Shown: piece by piece, positions 1 to 6,505 of the stretch
Position numbering within the stretch: position 1 is the first letter of the stretch
How the letters are laid out: every line of letters starts with the position of its first letter
NCBI GenBank assembly: GCA_016882555.1
Contig: VGPQ01000041.1
Location: forward strand, 1 to 8,573
Source of the DNA: Cyanobacteria bacterium M_surface_7_m2_040
GTDB lineage: Bacteria > Cyanobacteriota > Cyanobacteriia > PCC-6307 > Cyanobiaceae
Direction: 5' to 3'
DNA length: 8,573 bases
Notes under the pieces: generated by a model
Databases searched by the model: none
Seen by the model: the letters and a program-made list of their open reading frames with translations, nothing else
Told to the model about the DNA's origin: nothing
Position numbers and translations under genes: made by a program

Positions 1-208
1 CCCCTTGGATCGCGCGGCTGCGGGCATCGGCATGGTCGCCGACAGCGAGCACCATCAGGCAGGCGCTCAAGCCCACCAGCACATGCACCCGCAGCCGGTT
101 CGGCTGGGGCACATTGCCGTGGTGGGAGCGGTTGAGACCCACCGCCAGGCCGCACAAGACAGCCAGCCCCATCCGCAGCAGACTCTCGATGGCTGGAAGG
201 GTCTCCAT
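1..208 (-). CDS. MgtC/SapB family inner-membrane protein, N-terminal part (runs off the left edge)
   Basis: Reading the minus strand from the ATG at 208 gives 69 codons before the window ends. The protein starts METLPAIESLLRMGLAVLCG and has a hydrophobic first helix (about residues 11-24), then LNRSHHGNVPQPNRLRVHVL, then a second hydrophobic stretch GLSACLMVLAVG. This matches the start of MgtC/SapB proteins: a helix ending in a G-L-x-R type motif, a basic loop, and an R-x-H-x-LVG-x-x-A segment. MgtC proteins are inner-membrane proteins linked to magnesium limitation, acid stress and ATP synthase modulation in some bacteria; the role here is unknown. The start is favoured because GGAG (216-219) lies 7 nt upstream. 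A GTG at 241 is an in-frame alternative without a comparable ribosome binding site. The gene is divergent from the FUSC/TolC operon. The family call is fairly secure, although only about a third to a half of the protein is visible. Confidence 0.72.
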   Translation of the reverse strand, partial: METLPAIESLLRMGLAVLCGLAVGLNRSHHGNVPQPNRLRVHVLVGLSACLMVLAVGDHADARSRAIQG

Positions 209-277
209 CGCCGTGCTCCATCGCTGCGCCCATGGTGACACCCGTGACCAGTCCTGCCCTGGACCGTTGCTGAGGCG
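209..277. promoter_or_regulatory. Divergent intergenic region, probable promoters for the mgtC-like gene and the FUSC/TolC operon
   Basis: This is the only spacer from which the rightward five-gene operon can obviously start, and it must also serve the leftward MgtC-type gene. GTGAC occurs twice in direct orientation (235-239 and 244-248, one helical turn apart) inside an outer TGGT/ACCA inverted repeat (233-236 and 247-250). That could be a regulator half-site pair but may be chance. I see no convincing -35/-10 pair. GAGG at 272-275 is only 2 nt from the ATG at 278, which is closer than ideal for a ribosome binding site. Confidence 0.35.
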
Positions 278-1258
278 ATGAGAGCAGAGCTGCTGCGCAA
301 GAGCGTCAAGCTGGCGATCGCAGCGTTTCTCACCGCGGCGATTGCGGTGTTCTTTCAGCGGATCGAATTTGTCTGGTATCCCCTGCTGGCGGTGGTGGTG
401 GTCGTTGACGACAACGACGAGAAAACGGTGGCGGCGGCGCGCGCCCGCATCCTCGGCACGGTGGTGGGCGGTCTGCTCACGTTCCTTGTGCACACGATCC
501 TGGCCGGCTGGATCGGCGTGCTGGTGTCGATCCTGCTGATGGTGCCGGTGCTGCGGCTGCTGGGTTGGCAGTCGGGGCTGAGCACCGCCGCTCTGGTGAG
601 CGTGATGTTTTTGATGATCCCTGGCCATGCTGAGCTCAACTGGACGTATGTGTTCAACCGCGCCCTCGACACCAGCGTTGGCTGTGCGGTGGCTCTGGCG
701 GTGGGGCTGCTGCTGTGGCCGCGGAATCGCCTGAACCTGCTCTGCCGCGGCGATGCCGAACTGCGCAGCCGGTTGCTGGCCCAGTTGCAGGCCTATCGCG
801 ACTGGCTCGGTGGCCTGAGCCCACGCCCAGACCCCTTGCCGATGGCCGAACTGGGGGCGCGGCTGGATGCCATGCAGCGTTGGATCGCACTCGAGGCCTC
901 GGGCCCCCAAGGGGCCACGATCCGACGCCAGCGATGGCGGCAGCGCATGATGCTGTGGCGCATGGTGATCAACCATTGGCTCCAATGGGAGCGGTTGCTG
1001 GTGGAGGTGGAGCCGTCTGCCCCGCTTCAAACGAGCCTGGATCCCCTGATCAGCCAGCTGTTGATCAGGCGGCAGCCTGGAGTCACCCCGTTGCCGCAGC
1101 AGGGGCTGGCAGGAACCGCCGTTCCCTGGCGGCGCGCCGCGGCCGCGGCCCCGCGACCGCTGCCCTACCTGGCGGTGACGGCTGAACTGGTGCCCCTGCA
1201 GGCCGGAATCCGGGGGCTGGCACTGCTGCCGTCCCTGCCGCAGGCGGGGGCGGCATGA
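278..1258 (+). CDS. FUSC / aromatic-acid-exporter-type half protein A1, inner-membrane
   Basis: This 326-residue protein has an N-terminal membrane domain and a soluble C-terminal domain. Hydrophobic segments lie near residues 11-26, 31-43, 59-75, 78-96, 101-115 and 131-147, the last ending in LLLWP. The loop after the second helix carries an acidic DDNDEK (44-49) and then RILGTVVGG (57-65), the R-x-x-G-T-x-x-G signature of FUSC/ArAE exporters. Residues about 150-326 are arginine-rich and probably cytoplasmic, with LWRMVINHWLQWE at 226-238, a motif echoed in the A2 protein. Classic FUSC exporters (AaeB type, about 650 residues) contain two such membrane-plus-soluble halves, so this looks like the first half encoded separately. 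By analogy it would export small, possibly aromatic, acids; the substrate is unknown. The ATG at 278 is the first normal start codon after an in-frame stop at 245. The stop overlaps the next start by ATGA. Confidence 0.8.
   Translation: MRAELLRKSVKLAIAAFLTAAIAVFFQRIEFVWYPLLAVVVVVDDNDEKTVAAARARILGTVVGGLLTFLVHTILAGWIGVLVSILLMVPVLRLLGWQSGLSTAALVSVMFLMIPGHAELNWTYVFNRALDTSVGCAVALAVGLLLWPRNRLNLLCRGDAELRSRLLAQLQAYRDWLGGLSPRPDPLPMAELGARLDAMQRWIALEASGPQGATIRRQRWRQRMMLWRMVINHWLQWERLLVEVEPSAPLQTSLDPLISQLLIRRQPGVTPLPQQGLAGTAVPWRRAAAAAPRPLPYLAVTAELVPLQAGIRGLALLPSLPQAGAA
314..321. repeat. HIP1 octamer GCGATCGC
   Basis: Perfect HIP1 palindrome inside the first membrane helix codons of FUSC-A1. HIP1 is over-represented in many cyanobacterial genomes, so it supports the lineage but has no known local role. 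Confidence 0.8.
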
Positions 1259-2316
1259 GCAAGCCGCTGCAACTCTTTCAGCGGGCCGAGGTGCGCCTGG
1301 CCCTGGCCGCCGGGATCAGCAACGGCTTTGCGGTGATCAGTGGTCTTCCCTTCGCCTATTACGCCCCCCTGTCGGTGCTGGCGGCGATGGGCACCAACTA
1401 CGGCAGCACCCTGGAGCTTGGCCGCCAGCGGTTGCTGGGCACCCTTCTGGGGGCGGTGGTGCTGCTGGTCTGTTTTGAAGGTCTCAGGGATGTGCCGCTT
1501 CCCCTGGGCATCGCCATCGCCCTGGGCAGTCAGCGGTTGCTGGGGGGGCTGCTGCGGCTGGAGGTGGGCTACAAGGTGGGCGGGCTGGTGATCGTGATGG
1601 GCTGGCTGGCCCACAACGAGCAGTTCGGTGCCTGGATCCCCCTGCGGTTGTTCTGGAGTGTGGTGGGCATCCTGGTCAGCCTGCTGAGCATGGAGCTGCT
1701 GTGGCCCTCGTCGGCGGTGCTCGAGGGCTGGCAGCAGTGGTCGACGCTGTGCGGCCAGCTGGCGCAGGCGCTGCGCCGGGTCGCTGCACGCACGGCGGGC
1801 CAGCAGCCCCAGGCGCTGGCGGCTGCCAGGTCGCTGCGGGCGGCCTTGATGGCGCTCCGCACTGACCTGCCGGCCGTGCGCCGCGAGCTGGGCGGCAGTG
1901 CCAATGACCATCCGGTGTTGGCGCTGGTGGCCTGCCTCGATGAGAGCTGCTCACGGCTGATCGGGCTGCTGTTGGGCCTGCAGCGGGCCCATGCCGAGGG
2001 CACCAGCCCTGCGCTGCAGTCGCTGCGCCATGCCGAAGCGACTCTGATGGATGCGGTGGCTGGGCGGCTTGAGCTCTGGTCGGAGGCCTTGGCGCGCACT
2101 CCCGCCCGGCGCAGTCGGGCGGTGCCCAGGCTGCCGGCAGCGCCGTTTGTGCCGCCGGATGCCTGGCTGAAAGCCGAAGCGCTGCTGGCCGATCCGGCGA
2201 TCAACCAGGCCGGGCTGGAGCAGCTGGAACGGCTGGCCGGGCGGCAGCAGCTCTGCCGACAGCTGATCGATGCGCTGCATCGCAGCGAGCGCCAGTGGCA
2301 GCGCTGTAGCCAATGA
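1255..2316 (+). CDS. FUSC-type half protein B1, inner-membrane, partner of A1
   Basis: This 353-residue protein has the same plan as A1: a membrane domain over about residues 12-150 and a soluble helical domain to the end. Clear marks are ELGRQRLLGTLLGA (54-67), a very good FUSC R-x-x-G-T-x-x-G motif, then VGYKVGG (104-110), VMGWLAH (114-120) and WIPLRLFW (127-134), ending in ELLWP. The soluble part contains RELGGSANDHP (210-220). All these marks recur in the B2 protein at 5230-6264, and the membrane domains are about half identical by eye (roughly 63 of 119 aligned positions, no gaps). The start is the ATG of an ATGA overlap with the A1 stop, so translation is probably coupled; the sequence just upstream is G-rich but has no clean ribosome binding site. 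B1 probably forms the second half of a split AaeB-like exporter with A1. The function is inferred from the family, not from any substrate-specific residue. Confidence 0.8.
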   Translation: MSKPLQLFQRAEVRLALAAGISNGFAVISGLPFAYYAPLSVLAAMGTNYGSTLELGRQRLLGTLLGAVVLLVCFEGLRDVPLPLGIAIALGSQRLLGGLLRLEVGYKVGGLVIVMGWLAHNEQFGAWIPLRLFWSVVGILVSLLSMELLWPSSAVLEGWQQWSTLCGQLAQALRRVAARTAGQQPQALAAARSLRAALMALRTDLPAVRRELGGSANDHPVLALVACLDESCSRLIGLLLGLQRAHAEGTSPALQSLRHAEATLMDAVAGRLELWSEALARTPARRSRAVPRLPAAPFVPPDAWLKAEALLADPAINQAGLEQLERLAGRQQLCRQLIDALHRSERQWQRCSQ

Positions 2317-4265
2317 GTCCTGGGTCCGGAATACTGGGGCCGAACAAGGTCGCTGTTCTGCCCCAGTCCATGGAGCGTGTTGGTCAGGGGGGAAGGTCTC
2401 GGGATGGCTTGCAGCGGGGCCGTTGGCGTTTTGGCGCCCTGGCCGTGGCCCTGATCGCGGCTCCGCTCGCCGAGCTCGGGGACATCCAGGCCCAAGCCCA
2501 GGCCCAGAGCCAGAACAGGCCCGCGGCCTCAGCCGTGCCGGCCCCCTCCGATGGCCGCAGCGGCGATCCGGAGATCCGCCGGCTTGAGCGCACGTGGCGA
2601 CAGCTCGATCAGCAGCTGCGAACCCTCGACACCGTCTTGCCGCCTGAGCTGCAGAGCCAGCCAGCCGACAGGGACAGCGTGTCGCCGTTGCCGGCCAACC
2701 TGATCAAGGCGAATCAGGCCCCCCGAGGCGCCCTGGATCCAGCCCAGGCCAAACCGGTGGCACCGCTGGCCTTGCCCACGCCGTTGCAGCTCAAGGACCA
2801 GGGAGCCCAGGGGTTGAGCCTGGAGCAGGCGCTGGCGATCGCCTTCGCCGGCAGCGCCACCCTGCAGGGCCAGCGTGAGCAGGTGGCCTCCTCCCTGGCC
2901 AGCCTGCAGGCGGCCCTGGGAGCCTGGTGGCCCCAGATCAGCGCCGTGGCCAGCGGCAGCAGTTCCCAGAGCGGCAAGTGGTTGGGGGCTCCGGTGGGCA
3001 ACGCCAACCTGGGCTTCGGCCCCCAGTTTGCCCCCAATGGCATTGCCACCCCGCCGGCTGTTCCAGGAGGAGCGGCTGGGACAACGGCCGGGGCCTTTTT
3101 TGTGCCCAGCGGCGGCGGCGCCTACCTGAACGAGTCGCAGAACCAGTTTCAGGCGGGGCTGGAGCTCAACTACGCCCTCATCGACTTTGCCCGCACGCCC
3201 AAGATCAAAGCCGCCCGGGCCCAGTTGCGCAGCGCCCGCAACACCTACGCCGCCAACCTGCGCAGCCTGCAGCTGCAGGTCAGTGAGGCTTACTACAAGC
3301 TGCAGCAGGCCGAGCAACTGGTGCGCATCCGCGATGCAGCGGTGCGCAACGACCTGCTGATCCTGCAGGACACGCTCGATCTCAAGATCGCAGGCCTGGT
3401 GCCCCGGCTTGACGTGCTGCGGCGCCGCGCCATCGAGGCCAGCGATCAGGAGCTGTTGATTCAGGCCCTGGCCGACCGGGCCGTGGCCCGCCGCCAGCTG
3501 GCGGCGTTGCTCAACCTGCCTCCCGAGCTCACCCCTGAGGCCAGCGACCCGATCAGCCTGCAGGCCCGCTGGCCGCTGGATCTCGACAAGACGCTTCTGG
3601 CGGCCTATGCGGGCAACCCCGAGCTCGAATCGATCCTGGCGGTGCGCGATGCCCTGGCCCGCAACCGCGATGCGGTTGCGGCGGGTCTGCTGCCGAAGCT
3701 GTCGCTGTTCGCCAATGCCGGCGGCAGCGCCAGCAACACCAACCAGTTCGATGTGTCGGCCTTCAACGGCGGCTGCTGCGGCGCCCTGATCCCTGTCAAG
3801 AACGCCAATGGCTACGACTGGTCGGTCGGCCTGTCGCTGAGATGGTTGCTGTTTGATGGCGGCACCACGGCGGCCGAAGCACGAGCCCTTGATCGCCGCT
3901 CGGCAGCCGAGGCCCAGAGCTACGCGGCCCAGCGCAATGCCATCCGGCTGCGCCTGGAGCAATCCTTCTTCAACCACGAGGCCAGCCTGGCCAAGCTGGC
4001 CTCGGCGCGGCGCGGCCTGGCGGCGGCCATCGAGGCCTACCGCGACGTGCGCCTGCGCTACCTCAGCGGCCTCTCCGATGAGCTGGATCTCTCCAACACC
4101 GAAGACAAGCTGATCAATGCCCTGGTGAGCCGGCTCAACGCCACCGTGGGAGTCAACATCACCTATGCCCAGCTGCTGCGCGAGCTGCTGCCGGTGCCGC
4201 GGGATCCCAGCCAGCCGGTTCAGCCGCAGCTGCAGCTCGATCCGGCGGCGCTGCCCAGTCGCTGA
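2313..4265 (+). CDS. TolC-family outer-membrane efflux channel
   Basis: This is an outer-membrane/periplasmic channel protein of the TolC (OEP) family, 650 residues from the outermost ATG. Two OEP repeats are visible. The first (about 167-402) begins GLSLEQALAIAF and includes AWWPQISA and LQVSEAYYKLQQAEQLV. The second (about 425-625) includes LLFDGGTTAAEARA, then a long helical stretch and LSDELDLSNTEDKLINAL. A proline/alanine-rich extension (65-165) lies before repeat one, making the protein longer than E. coli TolC (about 490 residues). The start is uncertain. ATG 2313 overlaps the B1 stop as ATGA, but it puts about 40 residues before the signal-peptide core (GALAVALIAAP, 41-51). ATG 2370 or TTG 2409 gives a more normal signal peptide, and a strong hairpin lies between 2313 and 2370. 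Being encoded between two FUSC pairs implies it serves both. Family call is secure. Confidence 0.93.
   Translation: MSPGSGILGPNKVAVLPQSMERVGQGGRSRDGLQRGRWRFGALAVALIAAPLAELGDIQAQAQAQSQNRPAASAVPAPSDGRSGDPEIRRLERTWRQLDQQLRTLDTVLPPELQSQPADRDSVSPLPANLIKANQAPRGALDPAQAKPVAPLALPTPLQLKDQGAQGLSLEQALAIAFAGSATLQGQREQVASSLASLQAALGAWWPQISAVASGSSSQSGKWLGAPVGNANLGFGPQFAPNGIATPPAVPGGAAGTTAGAFFVPSGGGAYLNESQNQFQAGLELNYALIDFARTPKIKAARAQLRSARNTYAANLRSLQLQVSEAYYKLQQAEQLVRIRDAAVRNDLLILQDTLDLKIAGLVPRLDVLRRRAIEASDQELLIQALADRAVARRQLAALLNLPPELTPEASDPISLQARWPLDLDKTLLAAYAGNPELESILAVRDALARNRDAVAAGLLPKLSLFANAGGSASNTNQFDVSAFNGGCCGALIPVKNANGYDWSVGLSLRWLLFDGGTTAAEARALDRRSAAEAQSYAAQRNAIRLRLEQSFFNHEASLAKLASARRGLAAAIEAYRDVRLRYLSGLSDELDLSNTEDKLINALVSRLNATVGVNITYAQLLRELLPVPRDPSQPVQPQLQLDPAALPSR
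2333..2367 (+). promoter_or_regulatory. Strong imperfect inverted repeat (hairpin) at the FUSC-B1/TolC junction
   Basis: ACTGGGGC (2333-2340) pairs perfectly with GCCCCAGT (2360-2367). After one C/T mismatch, GAACA (2342-2346) pairs with TGTTC (2354-2358), leaving a 7-nt loop. That is 13 pairs with one mismatch, starting 17 bp after the B1 stop and ending 2 bp before the in-frame ATG at 2370. No T-run follows, so it is not a standard intrinsic terminator. It could be an RNA processing or stability hairpin, a translation-control element, or a protein operator. If TolC starts at 2370 or 2409, the hairpin is intergenic. Confidence 0.6.
2835..2842. repeat. HIP1 octamer GCGATCGC
   Basis: Perfect HIP1 copy in the extended GGCGATCGCC form (2834-2843), inside the start of the first OEP repeat of the TolC gene. 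Confidence 0.8.
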
Positions 4266-4267
4266 GG
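4264..4267 (+). promoter_or_regulatory. Ribosome binding site deciding the TTG start of FUSC-A2
   Basis: GAGG overlaps the TolC stop codon (TGA 4263-4265) and lies 9 nt upstream of the TTG at 4277. It supports a TTG start and fits translational coupling to TolC. Confidence 0.5.
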
Positions 4268-4276
4268 CCGATCCCT

Positions 4277-5230
4277 TTGGCGCAGGCGCAACCCTTGACC
4301 CCAACCCTGCGTGCCGCCCTGCGGTTGGCCATCGGCGCTGCCCTGGCGATCGCCATGGTGTTCTGGAGCGGTCGCGGCGATCGGGTGTTTCTGGCCGTGA
4401 TCGCGGTGGTGATGTTTGCAACCGAGAGCCCTTCCCTGCCGTGGAAGGTGCTGCTGCGTCAGTTTGCCGCCGGGGTGGTGGGCATCCTCACGGCCCTGGT
4501 GCTGTTTCACGTGGCCGACGGCTGGTTGATGCTCAGCATCGTGCTGCTGGTGGTGGCGCTGCTGCTGGAGGTGCTGAGGCTGCAGAGCGGCCGCAGCCTG
4601 GCCCTGCTGCTCACCTGGGGGGTGCTGGTGATGGACACCCAGCGGGCCTTCAACATCGCCACGGTGTTTGATCTGGCCTTGACCTTTGTGATCGGGCTGC
4701 TGTCGGCCCGCTTGGCCACCGCGCTGGTGTGGCCGCAGCGTCCAGGTGCCGCGCTCGCCGCTGTGGATCAGCGCCTGCGGCAGCGCTTTGGCGATCAGCT
4801 GGGCCGGCTGCGGCAGTGGCTGGAGCTGGGGGGGCCTTCGCCGCCGCCGCTGACCTCAGCCGAGCTGCTGCCGATGGTGCTGGCGCTGCAGCAACCGCCT
4901 TCGCGCCAGCTGGGCCTGCTCTGGCGTCAGATCCTGCACCACTGGCTGCTGCTCGAACCCCAGTTGCTGGGGTTGCGACCACCGCTCCGCCCGCCTGCCG
5001 GCCCGCTCTTGCAGCAACGGCTCGATCGGATCCAGGCGCTCCTGATCCCCGGCCGTACTGCCGAGGTTGCCGCTGGTCCGGTGCCGAGGGGTTCAACCGT
5101 GTGGTGCCTTGATCTGAGCTCGGAGCTGATCGCCCTGGCGATCGAGCAGCAACTCGACACCCTCGATCAGCTGCTGCACAGTCAGCGACTGTTGCGGGGC
5201 AGCGGCCGGCTGCTGCGGCAGAACAGCTGA
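4277..5230 (+). CDS. FUSC-type half protein A2, inner-membrane
   Basis: This 317-residue protein begins 11 bp after TolC with a TTG start preceded by GAGG at good spacing. The membrane domain spans about residues 14-153: LAIGAALAIAMVFW, VFLAVIAVVMF, a helix pair over 64-100, a helix near 107-119 (LLTWGVLVM) and TFVIGLLSARLATALVWP ending near 153. The FUSC arginine-glycine turn is degenerate here (LRQFAAGVVG, 60-69), without the usual G-T. The soluble domain carries LWRQILHHWLLLE (215-227), matching the A1 motif LWRMVINHWLQWE in W, R, HWL and E. That shared motif, the similar length and the same place in the pair mark it as the A1 paralogue, although the membrane domains have diverged much more than those of B1 and B2. 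The stop overlaps the next start by one base (TGATG). The likely role is one half of a second split exporter with B2, and the substrate is unknown. Confidence 0.77.
   Translation: MAQAQPLTPTLRAALRLAIGAALAIAMVFWSGRGDRVFLAVIAVVMFATESPSLPWKVLLRQFAAGVVGILTALVLFHVADGWLMLSIVLLVVALLLEVLRLQSGRSLALLLTWGVLVMDTQRAFNIATVFDLALTFVIGLLSARLATALVWPQRPGAALAAVDQRLRQRFGDQLGRLRQWLELGGPSPPPLTSAELLPMVLALQQPPSRQLGLLWRQILHHWLLLEPQLLGLRPPLRPPAGPLLQQRLDRIQALLIPGRTAEVAAGPVPRGSTVWCLDLSSELIALAIEQQLDTLDQLLHSQRLLRGSGRLLRQNS
4346..4353. repeat. HIP1 octamer GCGATCGC
   Basis: Perfect HIP1 copy in the extended GGCGATCGCC form (4345-4354), encoding part of the first membrane helix of FUSC-A2, much as the copy at 314 does in FUSC-A1. 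Confidence 0.8.
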
Positions 5231-6264
5231 TGGCATTGTCTGCTGCGCTGCGCTCCAACCTGCGGCTCACCCTCACGGTGGCGGTGGTTCAGGGGTTTGC
5301 CTCGCGCACCGGCCTGGCCGACATCACCTATGCCTCCCTGGCGGTGTTGAGCGTCAGTGTGGGCACCTATGGGGAAACGTTTGAACTGGGCCGCCAACGC
5401 CTGATCGGCACCCTGATCGGCGCCCTGGTGGTGCTGATCGCCTACCCCGCCCTGCGGGGGCTGCCTCTGGTGGTGGGCTTGCCGCTGGCGTTGCTGTTCA
5501 CCCGCCTGGTGGCCGGGGGCCTGCGGCTCACGGTGGGGTACTCGGTGGGCTGCATGGTGGTGGTGATGGGCTGGCTCGTGCACGCGAGCCAACTGGATAG
5601 CTGGGTTCCCCTGCGCCTGTTCTGGACCCTGTTCGGTGTGTTGATGGCGTTGTGGTCGCTGCGGCTGTTCTGGCCGGCCCTGGCCCGCCGGCAGCAGCAG
5701 GAGGGGCTGATCAAGCTGCTGGGGCAGCTGCAACAGGCCTGGGAGCTCCATCGCCAGCACCAGGTGGTGCCGCTGGCCCCGCTGCGCAGTGCGCTGCTGG
5801 ATCTGCGCAACCAGCGCGTCGGTGCCCTGCGGGAGCTCGGTAGCGCCGCCTTGAACCATCCTCTGGCGAGGCTGTGGCAGAGCTTTGATTCAGCGCTCGA
5901 AGATCAGATCCTGATCCTGGGTGAAGCGAAGCGGCTTCCCCCACTGTCCTGGCAAGATCCAGCCTTCGTGGCCTTGGGCCAGCAGCTGACGGTGCGCTTG
6001 CGCGCCGTCGAGCAGCGTCTGGTTCTCTGCCAGGAGCGGTTGCGCTCGCGCATGGTTCCGCCACCGCCCGCGCCACCGTGGCAGCCGATCGATCACCTCG
6101 TGCTCTGCGACGATCCTGCCTTGGCGCAGGCGATCAGCGGTCTGCCAGAAGCCGCCCGCCGCAAGTTTGCCACGCGTTTGTTGTTGTTGAACCGGCTGGA
6201 GCAGGGGCTCGCCAACCTGGAGGTGCAGTGGGGTGCCGCCATCGCCTCCGGCCGCGATGGTTGA
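5230..6264 (+). CDS. FUSC-type half protein B2, inner-membrane, partner of A2
   Basis: This 344-residue protein is the clear paralogue of B1. The membrane domain (about 12-149) has ELGRQRLIGTLIGA (52-65), VGYSVGC (102-108), VMGWLVH (112-118) and WVPLRLFW (125-132), each almost identical to B1 and at the same spacing, and ends in LRLFWP. The soluble domain has RELGSAALNHP (201-211), the counterpart of RELGGSANDHP in B1, then helical, leucine- and arginine-rich sequence to the end. The start is an ATG overlapping the A2 stop as TGATG. No ribosome binding site is evident, so translation by coupling is likely. It is the last gene of the rightward operon; the convergent leftward genes begin 32 bp downstream. 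The family and the pairing with A2 are well supported by sequence. Export of small organic or aromatic acids is only a family-based guess. Confidence 0.8.
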   Translation: MALSAALRSNLRLTLTVAVVQGFASRTGLADITYASLAVLSVSVGTYGETFELGRQRLIGTLIGALVVLIAYPALRGLPLVVGLPLALLFTRLVAGGLRLTVGYSVGCMVVVMGWLVHASQLDSWVPLRLFWTLFGVLMALWSLRLFWPALARRQQQEGLIKLLGQLQQAWELHRQHQVVPLAPLRSALLDLRNQRVGALRELGSAALNHPLARLWQSFDSALEDQILILGEAKRLPPLSWQDPAFVALGQQLTVRLRAVEQRLVLCQERLRSRMVPPPPAPPWQPIDHLVLCDDPALAQAISGLPEAARRKFATRLLLLNRLEQGLANLEVQWGAAIASGRDG

Positions 6265-6274
6265 GGCGCCCAAG

Positions 6275-6289
6275 CGGCTGATTCAGCCG
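6275..6289. terminator. Possible weak bidirectional hairpin between convergent genes
   Basis: CGGCTG (6275-6280) and CAGCCG (6284-6289) form a perfect 6-bp stem with a 3-nt loop between the stop of FUSC-B2 and the stop of the small membrane gene. Only TTT (6295-6297) follows, after GGGCCG, so termination is plausible from its position but weak from its sequence. Confidence 0.35.
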
Positions 6290-6296
6290 GGCCGTT

Positions 6297-6482
6297 TCAG
6301 CTCGGCCTGGATGACAGCCAGCGCTCCACCCGGTAGCCGAGGATCACCAGCAGCACCACCAGCCAGAACCAGAGCTCCGGCGGGTTGGAGTTGAACAGGA
6401 TGATCAGCAGCACACCTTCGCTGATCAGCCAGGGCAGCTCCTGGCGCAGCAGCGGATTACGGATCTGGGGCAGGCGGGTCAT
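6297..6482 (-). CDS. Small hypothetical protein with two membrane segments
   Basis: This 61-residue protein begins MTRLPQIRNPLLRQELPWLI. One hydrophobic stretch lies at about 18-31 (LISEGVLLIILFN) and a second at 37-50 (LWFWLVVLLVILGY), separated by NSNPPE and followed by a basic tail (RVERWLSSRPS). The predicted shape is a hairpin with both ends on the positively charged cytoplasmic side. It lies 23 bp downstream of the HlyD-like gene on the same strand and is probably co-transcribed. There is no clear ribosome binding site before the ATG. I do not recognise the family. Composition (charged ends, two clean hydrophobic runs) favours a real gene over a chance reading frame, and no gene on the other strand competes for the space. 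It could be an accessory subunit of the adjacent adaptor, which is inference only. Confidence 0.6.
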   Translation of the reverse strand: MTRLPQIRNPLLRQELPWLISEGVLLIILFNSNPPELWFWLVVLLVILGYRVERWLSSRPS

Positions 6483-6505
6483 GGTGGCGATCAGGCGGGG
6501 CGGCG

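Noticed and set aside
5..238. Plus-strand open frame of 77 codons at the left edge
   Set aside because: Its translation is His/Gln-rich and is the complement of the MgtC-like frame, which has real membrane helices and family motifs.
2333..2367. Reading the GAACA/TGTTC repeat as a LexA (SOS) operator
   Set aside because: The spacing between GAAC and GTTC is 9 nt, not the 4 nt of the Gram-positive box, and it does not fit the cyanobacterial GTAC-type box either.
1165..2495. Long minus-strand open frames (1165-1911 and 1569-2495) opposite FUSC-B1
   Set aside because: Low-complexity His/Gln- or Ser/Arg-rich translations with no recognisable fold; FUSC-B1 on the plus strand explains the region.
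314..4353. The three GCGATCGC copies as a local regulatory or repeat array
   Set aside because: They are widely spaced, all within coding sequence, and match the genome-wide HIP1 habit of cyanobacteria.
2529..4421. A 630-codon open frame on the minus strand opposite the TolC gene
   Set aside because: It is a mirror of the high-GC coding bias. Its translation is Gln/Gly/Ala/Arg-rich without domains, while the plus strand encodes a clear TolC protein.
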